A stretch of DNA of 64,000 bases from JANXSS01 sp025356535 (GCA_043762325.1 JAYUMU010000012.1:1-64000), one strand, 5' to 3'; counted from the first letter of the stretch, positions 26,848-35,973 are shown. Translations and numbers: made by a program. Notes: generated by a model from the sequence alone, not told the origin.

Positions 26848-29136
26848 ATGCATGACGAAGTGCCACTGAACCGTAAAACGACGACGCTACTGAGCCGGTT
26901 GCAGGCGCTGGCGCGCTGGCACGGCGTGGGTGCGCATCATGCGACCGTCGTCATTGGCCTCACCGTCATCGTGCTGCTGAGCGTCTCGGCCATTCTGGCC
27001 AGCCGGGTTCTCTATGATCGCGCAATCGAGGAATGGCGCCGCGAACTGAGCAACCTGTCCATGATCCTGGCCGAAAACACGTCGCAGGCCGTCAATTCGG
27101 CCTATCTGGTCATCAACGAGCTGGCCGACACGGTGAAGGTGGCAAACATCGAGAACCAGGCGGCGATGGTCGCCGTATTCGGCAACGAGTTCATGTTTCA
27201 CACGATGCGAAACCAGATCAGCGGCCTGCCGCAGATCAGCGTGGCCACGATTGTCGGTGCCGACGGCAATGTCATCAACTTTACCCGCTCTTATCCTGCA
27301 CCGCCGATCAGCCTGGCCGATCGTGACCACTTCTCCCATCATCGGGATCATGTCGACGGCGGCGTGTTTCTCAGTACACCGGTTCGCAACAAGGGCGACG
27401 GAAAATGGACGTTCTATCTGAGCCGGCGACTGGAAAATGCCGACCACGTGTTTCTGGGCGTGGTTTTGATCGGCATCTCGTGCGACTTCTTTTCTGATTT
27501 TTTCCGCAACGTGAGCATTGGCGAGAATTCGGCCATTTCCCTGTTTCGCCGGGATTTCACGCTGCTGGCGCGCTGGCCGATGGTCGAGGCCACGATGGGC
27601 AAGAAAATTTTCACCGGCTCGACCTACGACATCATCTCGCAGGGAAAGGAGCATGACGTCATCCTCAAGAACGGCCCCCGGGAAGCGGAAAATTCACGCA
27701 GTGTCTACCGGATGGGGGCCTCGCGCCTGGTCAAGCGATATCCCCTCATCGTCAATGTCACGGTGACCGATGAAGTCTTCCTGAGCAGCTGGCGTCAGAC
27801 CACGCGACTGCTCGCCGGTGTCACCGTGATCAGCGTGCTGGCGCTTGCCATTGCATTTTTCTTGATGGCGCGACTGCTCAAGCGGCATGAACTCGATACG
27901 TTGCGCGCAATGGCTTTCCAGGCCGAAGCCGAAGCGGCAAACCGCGCCAAGTCGCGGTTTCTAGCGATGATGAGCCATGAGATCCGTACGCCGATGAGTG
28001 GCATCCTCGGCATGTCGGAGCTGTTGCTCGAATCCGGCCTGAACCGGAACCAGCAGGGTTTTGCCTCCGATGGCTTCAAGGCCGCGCGCGGCCTGATGCG
28101 CATCATTGATGAAATTCTCGATTTTTCGAAAATCGAATCCGGTCACATGGAAATCGAAACGATGGCTTTCCATCCGGTTTCCCTGGCGCGCGAGGTAGTC
28201 AACCTGCAAATGCGAGCAGCCGAAAAAAAGCATCTGAAGCTCGATTTGCAGTGTGATGCGCCGGAATCGTTATGTCTCAGCTCGGACCCGATCCGCATAC
28301 GCCAGATTCTCGTCAACCTGGTCAACAACGCCATAAAATTTACCGCCAGCGGCACGGTCACGGTCCATCTCGCCATCCGTTCGAGCGATACCGATCCTTT
28401 CGTGACCGAGTTGTCGTTTGCCGTGGTCGACACCGGCCTTGGCTTGAGCGAAGAAGCGCAGCTGCACCTCTACGAACCGTTCCGCCAGGCCGACTCGAGC
28501 ATCAGCCGCCAGTATGGCGGTACCGGTCTCGGGCTGACGGTCTGCAAGCGCCTGGTCGAACTGATGCACGGTTCGATCGCCTGCAGCAGTCGCGTCGGCT
28601 TCGGTACCCGCTTCGCGTTCACGATTCCCTGCGGCATTGCGTCGGCAGTCGAGATGCCGACGGTGCCTGCCGAGTTGCCCCGCCCGCCGTTGCTACCGCA
28701 TGCGCCGCGCCTGCCGGCAGAGGGTGCTTTCCTGATGGCGCCGGCCACCAGCGGCGCCCCGTCGGCGCGGCGGGTGCTGGTCGTGGAAGACACCGAAATC
28801 AGTCGGCGCCTGGTAAAGATTTTGATGAGCAGGAACGGCTGGATCGTCGACGAGGCTGAAAATGGCGGCCTGGCCCTGGCGGCCCTTTCGCTGTCGTCTT
28901 ACGATCTGGTGCTGATGGACTGCATGATGCCGATCATGGATGGCTACGAAGCGGTCCGGCAAACACGGACCGCCGAACTCGCCGCGGGCAGGGCCCGCAT
29001 ACCGATCATCGGCTTGACCGCCGGTGCAATCGAAGGTGACCGCGAACGCTGTCTGGCTGCCGGGATGGACGACTACCTGGCCAAGCCATTTACCGCCACG
29101 GCGCTGGCCGAAATGGTCGATCACTGGACCGCATGA
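26848..29136 (+). CDS. Hybrid sensor histidine kinase/response regulator
   Basis: This 762-residue inner-membrane kinase has two transmembrane helices (about 31–55 and 320–342) enclosing a ~265-residue periplasmic dCache-like sensor. HisKA follows, with phospho-acceptor His377 in MMSHEIRTPMSG. HATPase_c has the N-box NLVNNAIKF, the G1 box VVDTGLGLS and the G2 box YGGTGLGLTV. A C-terminal receiver has Asp691 in LMDCMMPIMDG and Lys in YLAKPF. It forms a His–Asp–His–Asp relay with the Hpt and HTH–receiver genes just upstream on the same strand. Confidence 0.93.
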   Translation: MHDEVPLNRKTTTLLSRLQALARWHGVGAHHATVVIGLTVIVLLSVSAILASRVLYDRAIEEWRRELSNLSMILAENTSQAVNSAYLVINELADTVKVANIENQAAMVAVFGNEFMFHTMRNQISGLPQISVATIVGADGNVINFTRSYPAPPISLADRDHFSHHRDHVDGGVFLSTPVRNKGDGKWTFYLSRRLENADHVFLGVVLIGISCDFFSDFFRNVSIGENSAISLFRRDFTLLARWPMVEATMGKKIFTGSTYDIISQGKEHDVILKNGPREAENSRSVYRMGASRLVKRYPLIVNVTVTDEVFLSSWRQTTRLLAGVTVISVLALAIAFFLMARLLKRHELDTLRAMAFQAEAEAANRAKSRFLAMMSHEIRTPMSGILGMSELLLESGLNRNQQGFASDGFKAARGLMRIIDEILDFSKIESGHMEIETMAFHPVSLAREVVNLQMRAAEKKHLKLDLQCDAPESLCLSSDPIRIRQILVNLVNNAIKFTASGTVTVHLAIRSSDTDPFVTELSFAVVDTGLGLSEEAQLHLYEPFRQADSSISRQYGGTGLGLTVCKRLVELMHGSIACSSRVGFGTRFAFTIPCGIASAVEMPTVPAELPRPPLLPHAPRLPAEGAFLMAPATSGAPSARRVLVVEDTEISRRLVKILMSRNGWIVDEAENGGLALAALSLSSYDLVLMDCMMPIMDGYEAVRQTRTAELAAGRARIPIIGLTAGAIEGDRERCLAAGMDDYLAKPFTATALAEMVDHWTA

Positions 29137-29694
29137 ACGGCATCACAGCGCCGGATGCTGCCTTGCCGGCAACGATGCCAAAAGCAGAATTCGAAATGGC
29201 GCAGGCGTGTTGCGTAGCGATTCGGACCGCAGTGCAAGGCGCGGGAAGTGCCGTGCGGCAGGCCGCACAAGCGCGCTGCAACGCCGCGCTGTGGTTTGAA
29301 GCGGTGCCTAGCGCGCGGATGCCTTTGCGAGATCTGCTCTAGCGGTCTGACTCAAAAATTCATTTGCTAGTCACGCGATCTGCCGCGACCTGTGCCTCAA
29401 GAGAGGACGGTAATGGGAGATTGCCATGGCTGTCTCGGAGCGTACCCGGTTGGTGGTGTCGGCCTCGGAGCGTACGACTCTGCAAGGGTGGAATCGACGA
29501 CGGCGTACTGCGCAAGCGCTGGCACTTCGGGCGCGCATCGCGCTGGCATGCGCCGAACCCGGGTACCGTAAATGCAAGCGGCGCACCGCAACAACAGTTT
29601 CGCTATTGTCGTGTGCGCCATTTCCAGCCGGTGTTATCCGTCTGCAGCCGGGCAGATGCTGTTGCACCCGGCCGGCAGCAGGCAGGCAAACCGC
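29137..29694. other. 558-bp non-coding stretch before the PEP-CTERM gene
   Basis: This segment holds copy 1 of a dispersed repeat (29184–29345), a 12-bp direct repeat CTCGGAGCGTAC at 29434 and 29464 (30 bp apart), and a GCCGGG/CCCGGC hairpin at 29647–29672 that could end the minus-strand PEP-CTERM transcript. Short open frames here lack ribosome binding sites and recognisable motifs. Confidence 0.45.
29184..29345 (+). repeat. Dispersed ~165-bp repeat, copy 1
   Basis: It begins GCAGAATTCGAAATG, includes GATTCGGACCGCAGTGCA, then GCAACGCCGC and TTGAAGCGGTGC, and ends GAGATCTGCTCTAGCG. The same ordered blocks occur in direct orientation at 31676–31844 with substitutions and small indels. A 69-codon open frame crosses it, but the second copy is interrupted in that frame. 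Confidence 0.7.
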
Positions 29695-30972
29695 TTATTT
29701 TTTAGAACGGGCCCGATAGCCGATCAGGGCCAGTCCTGCCAGCATCAGGCTGAAGGTGGCAGGTTCCGGAACGTTTGTCGGGGTCGGTGCAGCGGGTTCG
29801 TTGCAGCCCTTGCCGCCGATGATGGCGTTGGCGCCGGTGGACACATACGACGTTTGCGAAAACACGCCGCCACAGGTACCGTCCGTAGGCGCCACGGTGG
29901 AATTTGCCCCGATCATGACGAAGTCCTTGGCCAGGATCGTACCGACGATCTCGGCGCCATCGCCGCTTTTGGCTTGGCCCGCGCCGACGTTCCAGAACAC
30001 CTGTTCGTTGGCGCCGCCATTGATGATCTTGACCTTCGACGTGCCGCCGAAGGACAGGATATCGGCAATATTGAAGATCCAGATCTGGTTATCCTTGTGG
30101 TCTGCATCGAGGGAGAGCGTTGTGCCCGCCGTCGTCGACAGGCTGGCCGCGCTATACATTCCAGCGTTGAGCGTCGTATCGACGGTCATCGTGGCTGCCA
30201 GAACCGTAGGCGAACTTATGCCGGACATCACATAGTTCGTCAGGGCTGTCTGCGTGGCGCGCACTTGCGATGCAACCGATGCGACATAGTCCAGGATCGA
30301 CTGCGTCAAAGTGGAAGTCAGGCTTGGCGAGACAGCTGTGGTCATCGATGACGAAACCGTACCGTTGACCGTGGCACTTGCCGAGATCGCCGTATTGCCG
30401 CCGGCATTGACGTCGGCGCCGACGAAAGCGTTGGCGCCGACCGTGGCCAGGCCACCGGTTGCCATGGTGCCGCCGACCCTTGCGTTGGCGCCAATCGTGC
30501 CGGCACCGACGGAGGTGAAGTTGCCCGAGATGACGGCGTTCGCGGCAGCCGTGCCGACATCGCCGGATGTGACGTTGCTGCGGGCCTGGGCATTTGCCCC
30601 GATGTTGGCAGCGCCGCTCGAGGTGATGTCACCCTTGACAATGGAGCCGTCGCCCGTCGTGACCAGGCCGCCCGACGAGATGAAACCACCGACGCTGATC
30701 GTCGTTTGACTGCCACCGACGATGGACGCGCCGACATTGGCGGCACCGCCTGAAATGACATTGCCGACCACACGGGAGCCCGCGCCAGTCGTTTCGACAT
30801 CGCCTGAAGTGACGTTGCCGAGGATTTGCGTATTGGCGCCGGTCGTCATGTACGTATCGGCAAACACTGTCAGCTTCGCCAGGTCTCCGGTCAGGATCGG
30901 TGCTGCCACGGCTTGGGTTGAAAGGAGAATCAATGCGGGTGCGACCATTGAAACAAGTTTGAAATTAGACAT
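29695..30972 (-). CDS. DUF3494 (ice-binding-like) protein with solenoid repeats and PEP-CTERM tail
   Basis: The 425-residue exported protein starts with a signal peptide (cleavage near residue 24, QAVA). About nine 18–20-residue repeats follow (about 28–205; pattern TGAN-x-x-[IV]-x-G-[ND]-[VI]-TSG). Next is a DUF3494/ice-binding-like domain (about 215–385) with LNAGMYSAA, NQIWIFNIADILSF, INGGANEQVFWNVG and VGTILAKDFVMIGANSTV. The C-terminal PEP-CTERM signal is VPEPATFSLMLAGLALIGY plus a basic end (401–425), which directs exosortase processing. AAGGG precedes the ATG. Many DUF3494 proteins bind ice, others are adhesins; activity here is untested. The repeat half resembles the pilin-operon protein at 23683. 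Confidence 0.88.
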   Translation of the reverse strand: MSNFKLVSMVAPALILLSTQAVAAPILTGDLAKLTVFADTYMTTGANTQILGNVTSGDVETTGAGSRVVGNVISGGAANVGASIVGGSQTTISVGGFISSGGLVTTGDGSIVKGDITSSGAANIGANAQARSNVTSGDVGTAAANAVISGNFTSVGAGTIGANARVGGTMATGGLATVGANAFVGADVNAGGNTAISASATVNGTVSSSMTTAVSPSLTSTLTQSILDYVASVASQVRATQTALTNYVMSGISSPTVLAATMTVDTTLNAGMYSAASLSTTAGTTLSLDADHKDNQIWIFNIADILSFGGTSKVKIINGGANEQVFWNVGAGQAKSGDGAEIVGTILAKDFVMIGANSTVAPTDGTCGGVFSQTSYVSTGANAIIGGKGCNEPAAPTPTNVPEPATFSLMLAGLALIGYRARSKK

Positions 30973-31838
30973 GTTGAACCCTTAAAGTTATTTACCACGG
31001 TGAAATTATTTGTGAATTACTAGCCAGAAAAAATTAACAAAATCATTTTTATTCAGGCATCACAGCGGTAAATAACCATTTTCCAGGTGAATTTAACCCC
31101 TAGTTTCCGCGTTATTTTACTGTCAGATTGACCATCACGACAAAATAGCATGTGAAAACGGTAATTAATTCGTTAAAAACGTTTGAAACGTGAACAATCG
31201 TTAAATTTGTAACGTAAACCATTCTTAATTGTTTAATTCAACGTATTTAAGAAAGTTGCTACCGTTTATAAGGGATTTTTTGTGAATCTATGTGTATTTT
31301 TTGGGCGCGGCGCGGCGCGGGCGTTGCGGGGCATGGCGCGAGGTCATCCAGCACGAACTGATTAATTGAATGACAAGGGTTTTCGCTGTCGGATTGGATG
31401 GGCTATTTTTTGCGGAGGGCGACCGGAGCCAGGAAGGCCCAGGTGCATGCGTGCGGACTTGAAGGGAGGGGCGGGGCGGTTCGATGGCACCGGTCCGCCG
31501 GATGCGGCGGCAGTGGTTCAGGTGTCGGGATGTTCGTCAGCGCCGGTGTTGCGGGTGACGCACGGGTTATTGACTGGCCGGCAGCGCGGCCAGTGCGCCG
31601 GTCAAGGCCGCAGCAACTGGTTTCGATCGCCGGGTGCGTGCCGTCTTGCCGGACGGGATGCGGCGCGTTTTAGGGCAGAATTCGAAATGTGCATGCGTGA
31701 TGCATATCGATTCGGACCGCAGTGCAGGGTGCAGGGTGCGCCGTGTAGCGCCGTATAGCGGGCTACACCAGCAAAGTGCAACGCCGCAATGTGGTTCGAA
31801 GCGGTGCGCAGCGCGCGTATGCCATGCTGAAATCTGCC
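30973..31838. other. 866-bp gene-free region: AT-rich promoter zone, GC-rich filler, repeat copy 2
   Basis: Positions 30985–31290 are strikingly AT-rich compared with the surroundings and lie upstream of the minus-strand PEP-CTERM gene. They include four ACGT cores (31179, 31188, 31212, 31241) in runs such as GTAACGTAAAC. From about 31300 the composition flips to very GC-rich, with no convincing gene, and 31676–31844 is copy 2 of the dispersed repeat. Confidence 0.5.
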
Positions 31839-31844
31839 CTAGCG
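31676..31844 (+). repeat. Dispersed ~165-bp repeat, copy 2
   Basis: It shares with 29184–29345 the blocks GCAGAATTCGAAATG, GATTCGGACCGCAGTGCA, GCAACGCCGC, GAAGCGGTGC-x3-AGCGCGC and a CTAGCG end, in direct orientation about 2.5 kb away. In the frame encoding the shared WFEAV-x-SARM peptide it has an in-frame TAG, so it is either a decayed gene piece or a non-coding element. Its last bases touch the 3' end of the NRDE gene. Confidence 0.7.
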
Positions 31845-32564
31845 CAACGCGCGTTCGTCAAGCCGCACCGTACGGTCGGCATGCAGCTGCACCACCGTCG
31901 ACACCCGCGTGCCGTAGTGCGGCGACTCGATGCAGACGGCCGAGAGCATGCGCTCCATTTCCAGGCTGACGCCGGTTTTCGGCAGGCGGCAGTCCGACGC
32001 CCGGCTGGTGTCGCTCAACATCTCGAAATACGCTTCTTGCGGCGCACCCTGGCACAGCATGCTGGCAAACTGCGCCTTGGTACGGACGACCTTCGGCCAG
32101 GGCGCGTCGAGACTGTCGTTGGACAGGCCATAGATGCCCGGCGCCAGTGGCTGGCCGTTGCGCACATCCTCGCGCCGACGGTTCGAATACCAGATCATGG
32201 TGTGGTCGTCGCCGATCAGCAGATTGAAGCCGTTGAAGTCGTCCGTGCCGCACTGCATTCGCTGGACGTATGCTTGCGGGGTTTCGGCGCCGCTCAGGAA
32301 ATCCGCCACCAGGGCGCCGCGCGAGGGTGCGTCGTCGCGCCGCTCACCCGGGGCGCGAATGTTGGTCAGCGCTGCGAAGCGGCCCTCGCGCGACACGCCA
32401 AGCCAGGTGCCGCCGCCGCGCAGGTCGCGCCCGGCATAGACCTGCGGATGGTCGTCCCACCAGGCCGCCGGTGCGGCAGGCCGGTCATAGAATTCATCGC
32501 GGTTTGCCGCAGCGATCAGGGGCACGCCGGGTATCACTTTCCACGCAAAGACAATCAGGCACAT
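31839..32564 (-). CDS. NRDE family protein (TANGO2-like)
   Basis: This 241-residue protein starts MCLIVFAWKV and contains the family signature ANRDEFYDRP at about residues 19–28, plus GGTWLGVSREGRFAALTNIR. NRDE/TANGO2 proteins resemble N-terminal-nucleophile hydrolases with Cys2 exposed after Met removal. Bacterial members are uncharacterised; a haem-handling role has been proposed for relatives. The ATG at 32562–32564 is preferred over an in-frame TTG 9 bp upstream because family members begin MCL. It overlaps the end of the upstream gene by 10 bp, so the two are probably co-translated. Confidence 0.88.
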   Translation of the reverse strand: MCLIVFAWKVIPGVPLIAAANRDEFYDRPAAPAAWWDDHPQVYAGRDLRGGGTWLGVSREGRFAALTNIRAPGERRDDAPSRGALVADFLSGAETPQAYVQRMQCGTDDFNGFNLLIGDDHTMIWYSNRRREDVRNGQPLAPGIYGLSNDSLDAPWPKVVRTKAQFASMLCQGAPQEAYFEMLSDTSRASDCRLPKTGVSLEMERMLSAVCIESPHYGTRVSTVVQLHADRTVRLDERALR

Positions 32565-32842
32565 GGCGGGCAATCCAGAAAATATTCGGTATGGCGGGCA
32601 CCGTCGATCAGGCGCAGCAGCGTCGTCTGCGTCAGCATGCGGTCGACCTGCTGCGTAAAATCGTCGGGTACGGCGTGATACACCTCCATCCAGGTATGCC
32701 GCCCGTCAACCGGCACGGGGCGGCGCTTCAACGCACACTGCACGCCACAGGCAGCGCGCAATTGCTGCTGCAGGTTGCCAGCTTCGGCAAGCACTGCGGG
32801 CGCATCGGCTTCGGCCGCACGATAATAGATGTACAGGTCCAT
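32555..32842 (-). CDS. DUF4936 family protein
   Basis: This 95-residue protein (MDLYIYYRAAEADA..., ending EYFLDCPPCA) matches a small betaproteobacterial family with the central TWMEVYHAVPDDF. The function is unknown. The gene overlaps the NRDE gene downstream. An AT-rich 148-bp region upstream (32843–32990) with repeated ATGCA/TGCAT elements probably holds its promoter. Confidence 0.75.
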   Translation of the reverse strand: MDLYIYYRAAEADAPAVLAEAGNLQQQLRAACGVQCALKRRPVPVDGRHTWMEVYHAVPDDFTQQVDRMLTQTTLLRLIDGARHTEYFLDCPPCA

Positions 32843-32990
32843 TGTTTTTGTCCGGCCAACCCTGGCGGCACGTCGGGGTGCTGCACATAAAGTTGCGTAG
32901 AGAATTATTATTTACATGCATCCGATATGCATGCAAATTCGATGCAATTTTGTATGCCTGTAACATTGCCGCCACGCATTAACAAGCATC

Positions 32991-34112
32991 TCAGCGCAGA
33001 TCCGGACGCTCGGCATCGGCCAGTGCGTAGGGCAGCGCTTGAAAGGTCAACAACGGACCGTCGGGCGCGCCCAGGTGCACCGGAAAGTCGAGCGCGGCGA
33101 GCTTGATTTCGACCAGGCAGGCGCTGCTGCCGGCATCGATTGCCGCGCCATTGACCACGGTGCCGCACGCCTGTGCGGGATCGTCGTCGGAAAACACCTC
33201 CATGCCGGCAGCTGCCTGCGCAGGCACGGTTGCCGGTTGCATGCGGCGCTTCAACTTGCCGAGATACTGGCTGCGAGCGACGATCTCCTGGCCGGGGTAG
33301 CAGCCCTTCTGGAAATTCACGCCGCCGACGGCTTCGAAATTGATCATCTGCGGCACGAACTTTTCCTGGGTAGCGACGGTGATGACGGGCACTGCGGCCC
33401 GAATCCCCGCAAGCGACCAGGCACCGGCGCCGGCCGGTTGCAAGGCCCCCGCCAGCGTCGGCCAGGCGTCCTCCAGCGTTTGCGGCGCGGCGATCCAGAC
33501 ATAGCGGGCCACGCCGGCAGCAGTCGGGCCGCCCATCTCGCCGGTGTCGGCCAGCCGGATCAGCGTGCCGGCATCGGCATCGACCTTGCGGTACGGCGCA
33601 TCGGGCAGTGTGGCGAACCAGTTTTGCAGAACGGCCGCAGCAGCCGGCCCGGCCAGCCCGAGCTGTACCCGCGACACCGCCGCATCGGCCAGGCTCGCCT
33701 TGGCGCGCATGACGAACATCTGCAGGCGCTTCTGGATGGCCGCCTGCAGGCTGCGCGGCAGTTGCAGCAGGATTTCGCCGTCGGACTTCCAGACCAGGAA
33801 ACTGGCCAGCAGGCGTCCCTTCGGCGTGCAATAGCCCGCCAGTCGCGCTTCGGCCGCACCGAGGTGCGTGACGTCGTTGGTCAGCTGGTTATGCAGGAAA
33901 GCCGATGCATCGGCGCCGGCGACCACGATCAGGCCATGGTCGGTCAGCGGCGTCATGAAATTGGTCACAGGCGTTGCATCGGTTTGCGGCGCGCCAAAGC
34001 CGCCTGTGGCAAGCGATTCGGCATCGATGCCGCATGCGCCATGTCGTTCGAGAAAATCGATCCAGCGTTGCATAGGCTCAGTCAAAAAAACACGGGTTGA
34101 TGAATCGTCCAT
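32991..34112 (-). CDS. ygfZ: tRNA-modifying/iron–sulfur assembly folate-binding protein YgfZ
   Basis: YgfZ is a GcvT-like folate-binding protein that helps iron–sulfur enzymes such as MiaB. The ~373-residue protein has the signature KGCYPGQEIVAR, with the conserved Cys, followed by LGKLKRRM. N-terminally it has LIVVAGADASAFLHNQLTNDV and YCTPKGRLLASF, typical of the family. Starts at 34112 or 34118 are equally possible; neither has a clear ribosome binding site. It is divergent from mltG across about 255 bp, an arrangement common in betaproteobacteria. Confidence 0.92.
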   Translation of the reverse strand: MDDSSTRVFLTEPMQRWIDFLERHGACGIDAESLATGGFGAPQTDATPVTNFMTPLTDHGLIVVAGADASAFLHNQLTNDVTHLGAAEARLAGYCTPKGRLLASFLVWKSDGEILLQLPRSLQAAIQKRLQMFVMRAKASLADAAVSRVQLGLAGPAAAAVLQNWFATLPDAPYRKVDADAGTLIRLADTGEMGGPTAAGVARYVWIAAPQTLEDAWPTLAGALQPAGAGAWSLAGIRAAVPVITVATQEKFVPQMINFEAVGGVNFQKGCYPGQEIVARSQYLGKLKRRMQPATVPAQAAAGMEVFSDDDPAQACGTVVNGAAIDAGSSACLVEIKLAALDFPVHLGAPDGPLLTFQALPYALADAERPDLR

Positions 34113-34367
34113 TATCATATGACGCTGCCGACGACGTGCCCAGGGCAGGCTGGCGCGCCGTCGGGCATGCACGTCGCGACGGCTTGATTATAGTGGCGCT
34201 GCAGTTCTGCTGCCGGCGCCGGCGCAATCGGGCAAGCGTGTCCGTGCGCCGGTATCATATCGGCTGGACACCGCACCGGGGCGTCGCCGCGAAGCGCCTC
34301 CTGCCTTGCTTCACCCGACCAGCACCACCTAACCCGCACCACCTGACCTACGCCGCCGAGTCCGTCC

Positions 34368-35351
34368 TTGATAAAAAAACTATTTCTTCCGCTGCTGCTG
34401 GTCATCCTTCTTTGCGCCGCTGCGATTGCGTACTGGGCGATGCAGCCTGTCACGGCGCCGACGGCCGCGCCGCTCGACTTCACGATCGCGCCCGGAAGTG
34501 GCGTGCGCGGCAGCACCGAACAGATTGCAGCGGCCGGCGTGCCGGTCGACCCCCGGCTGCTCGAACTCGTCGCCCGCGCAACCGGCAAGAGCGCCCGCAT
34601 GAAGGCCGGCAGCTATACCTTCAAGCCAGGCACGACGCCCCTGCGGCTCATCGAACAGCTGGTGCGCGGCGAGTTCGCCCAGGAGTCGCTGGCAATCATC
34701 GAGGGCTGGACCTTTGCCCAGATGCGCCGCGCAGTCGCCGCACATCCGGCCCTCAAGCATGAAACCGCACAGTGGAGCGAGCAGGAACTGCTGGCCAGGG
34801 TCGCGCCCGGTGCCACCGCCGCAGAAGGCATGTTCTTTCCCGATACATACCTTTTTGCAAAGAATTCCAGCGACCTGCAGGTCTACCGCCAGGCCTATGC
34901 CGTGATGCAGAAAAAGCTCGACGAAGGCTGGCGCCAGCGTGCCGCCGATCTGCCCTATGCAACGCCATACCAGGCGCTGATCATGGCGTCGATCGTGGAA
35001 AAGGAGACCGGCCGGCACGCCGAGCGCGGCCAGATCGCCGGCGTGTTCGTCAACCGCCTGAAGCGCGGCATGCTGCTGCAGACCGATCCGAGCGTCATTT
35101 ACGGCATGGGCGAGCGTTACCAGGGCCAGATCCGGAAACGCGACCTGCAGACCGATACGCCTTTCAATACCTATACCCGCGTCGGCCTGCCGCCGACCCC
35201 GATCGCCCTGCCGGGCGCCGCATCGCTGCAGGCGGCGCTGCATCCGGTAAAAAGCACCGCCCTGTATTTTGTGTCGCGCGGCAACGGCAGCAGTCAGTTT
35301 TCGGATACCCTTGTCGACCACAACCGGGCGGTCAACCAGTACCAACGCTAG
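34368..35351 (+). CDS. mltG: Endolytic peptidoglycan transglycosylase MltG
   Basis: MltG is an inner-membrane YceG-family lytic transglycosylase that cuts nascent glycan strands in the periplasm. The 327-residue protein begins MIKKLFLPLLLVILLCAAAIAYW, a single membrane anchor. It has LysM-like residues, the catalytic Glu211 in MASIVEKETG, and VFVNRLKRGMLLQTDPSVIYG and YNTY-like TPFNTYTRVGLPPTPI. The signal sequence starts directly at the TTG at 34368, so a TTG start is used. It is followed by tmk, holB and pilZ. Confidence 0.94.
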   Translation: MIKKLFLPLLLVILLCAAAIAYWAMQPVTAPTAAPLDFTIAPGSGVRGSTEQIAAAGVPVDPRLLELVARATGKSARMKAGSYTFKPGTTPLRLIEQLVRGEFAQESLAIIEGWTFAQMRRAVAAHPALKHETAQWSEQELLARVAPGATAAEGMFFPDTYLFAKNSSDLQVYRQAYAVMQKKLDEGWRQRAADLPYATPYQALIMASIVEKETGRHAERGQIAGVFVNRLKRGMLLQTDPSVIYGMGERYQGQIRKRDLQTDTPFNTYTRVGLPPTPIALPGAASLQAALHPVKSTALYFVSRGNGSSQFSDTLVDHNRAVNQYQR

Positions 35352-35364
35352 AGGCCGCACCTTC

Positions 35365-35973
35365 ATGAACCAGGCAAAATTCATCACCTTCGAGGGCATC
35401 GACGGCGCGGGCAAATCGACCCATGTCGCTTTCCTGGCCGACCTGCTGCGCGCGGCCGGCCACGCGGTCGTCACCACGCGGGAGCCGGGCGGCACGGCAC
35501 TCGGCGAAGCGCTGCGGGAACTGCTGCTGCATCAGCGCATGCACCTGGAAACCGAAGCGCTGCTGATGTTCGCTGCCCGCCGCGAGCACCTCGCGCAGGT
35601 GATCGAACCGGCGCTGGCGCGCGGCGACTGGGTGATTTCCGACCGTTTTACCGACGCCACCTTTGCCTATCAGGGCGGCGGGCGCGGACTGTCGCTGGAC
35701 AAGCTCGCGGCACTGGAGTCGTGGGTGCATCCGCACCTGCAACCGGACCTGACGCTGCTCTTCGACGTACCGCTGGCGGTAGCGCGCCAGCGTCTGGCCG
35801 CGAGTCGCACTCTCGACAAGTTCGAACAGGAACAAGCCGATTTCTTTGCAGCGACCCGCCTCGAATACCTGCGCCGTGCCGCCGAGTTTCCCGAGCGTTT
35901 CCGGATCATCGACGCCACCAGGCCGATTCCCGATATTCATAAAATGCTTGAAGAATTAATCCCAACCATATGA
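35365..35973 (+). CDS. tmk: Thymidylate kinase
   Basis: Tmk phosphorylates dTMP to dTDP. The 202-residue protein has the P-loop FEGIDGAGKST, TREPGGT, the DRFTDATFAYQGGGRG segment and a LID-like region. Length is normal. It lies 13 bp after mltG and shares the conserved mltG–tmk–holB–pilZ order with pseudomonads. Confidence 0.95.
   Translation: MNQAKFITFEGIDGAGKSTHVAFLADLLRAAGHAVVTTREPGGTALGEALRELLLHQRMHLETEALLMFAARREHLAQVIEPALARGDWVISDRFTDATFAYQGGGRGLSLDKLAALESWVHPHLQPDLTLLFDVPLAVARQRLAASRTLDKFEQEQADFFAATRLEYLRRAAEFPERFRIIDATRPIPDIHKMLEELIPTI

Noticed and set aside
29133..29342. A 69-codon open frame overlapping the histidine-kinase stop codon
   Set aside because: It coincides with the dispersed repeat, the second copy is interrupted in this frame, and no ribosome binding site or family match is visible.
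32160..32190. GGTTCGAATACC, resembling a tRNA T-loop
   Set aside because: It lies inside the NRDE coding sequence, and no acceptor or anticodon stem can be built around it. No tRNA was found anywhere in the window.
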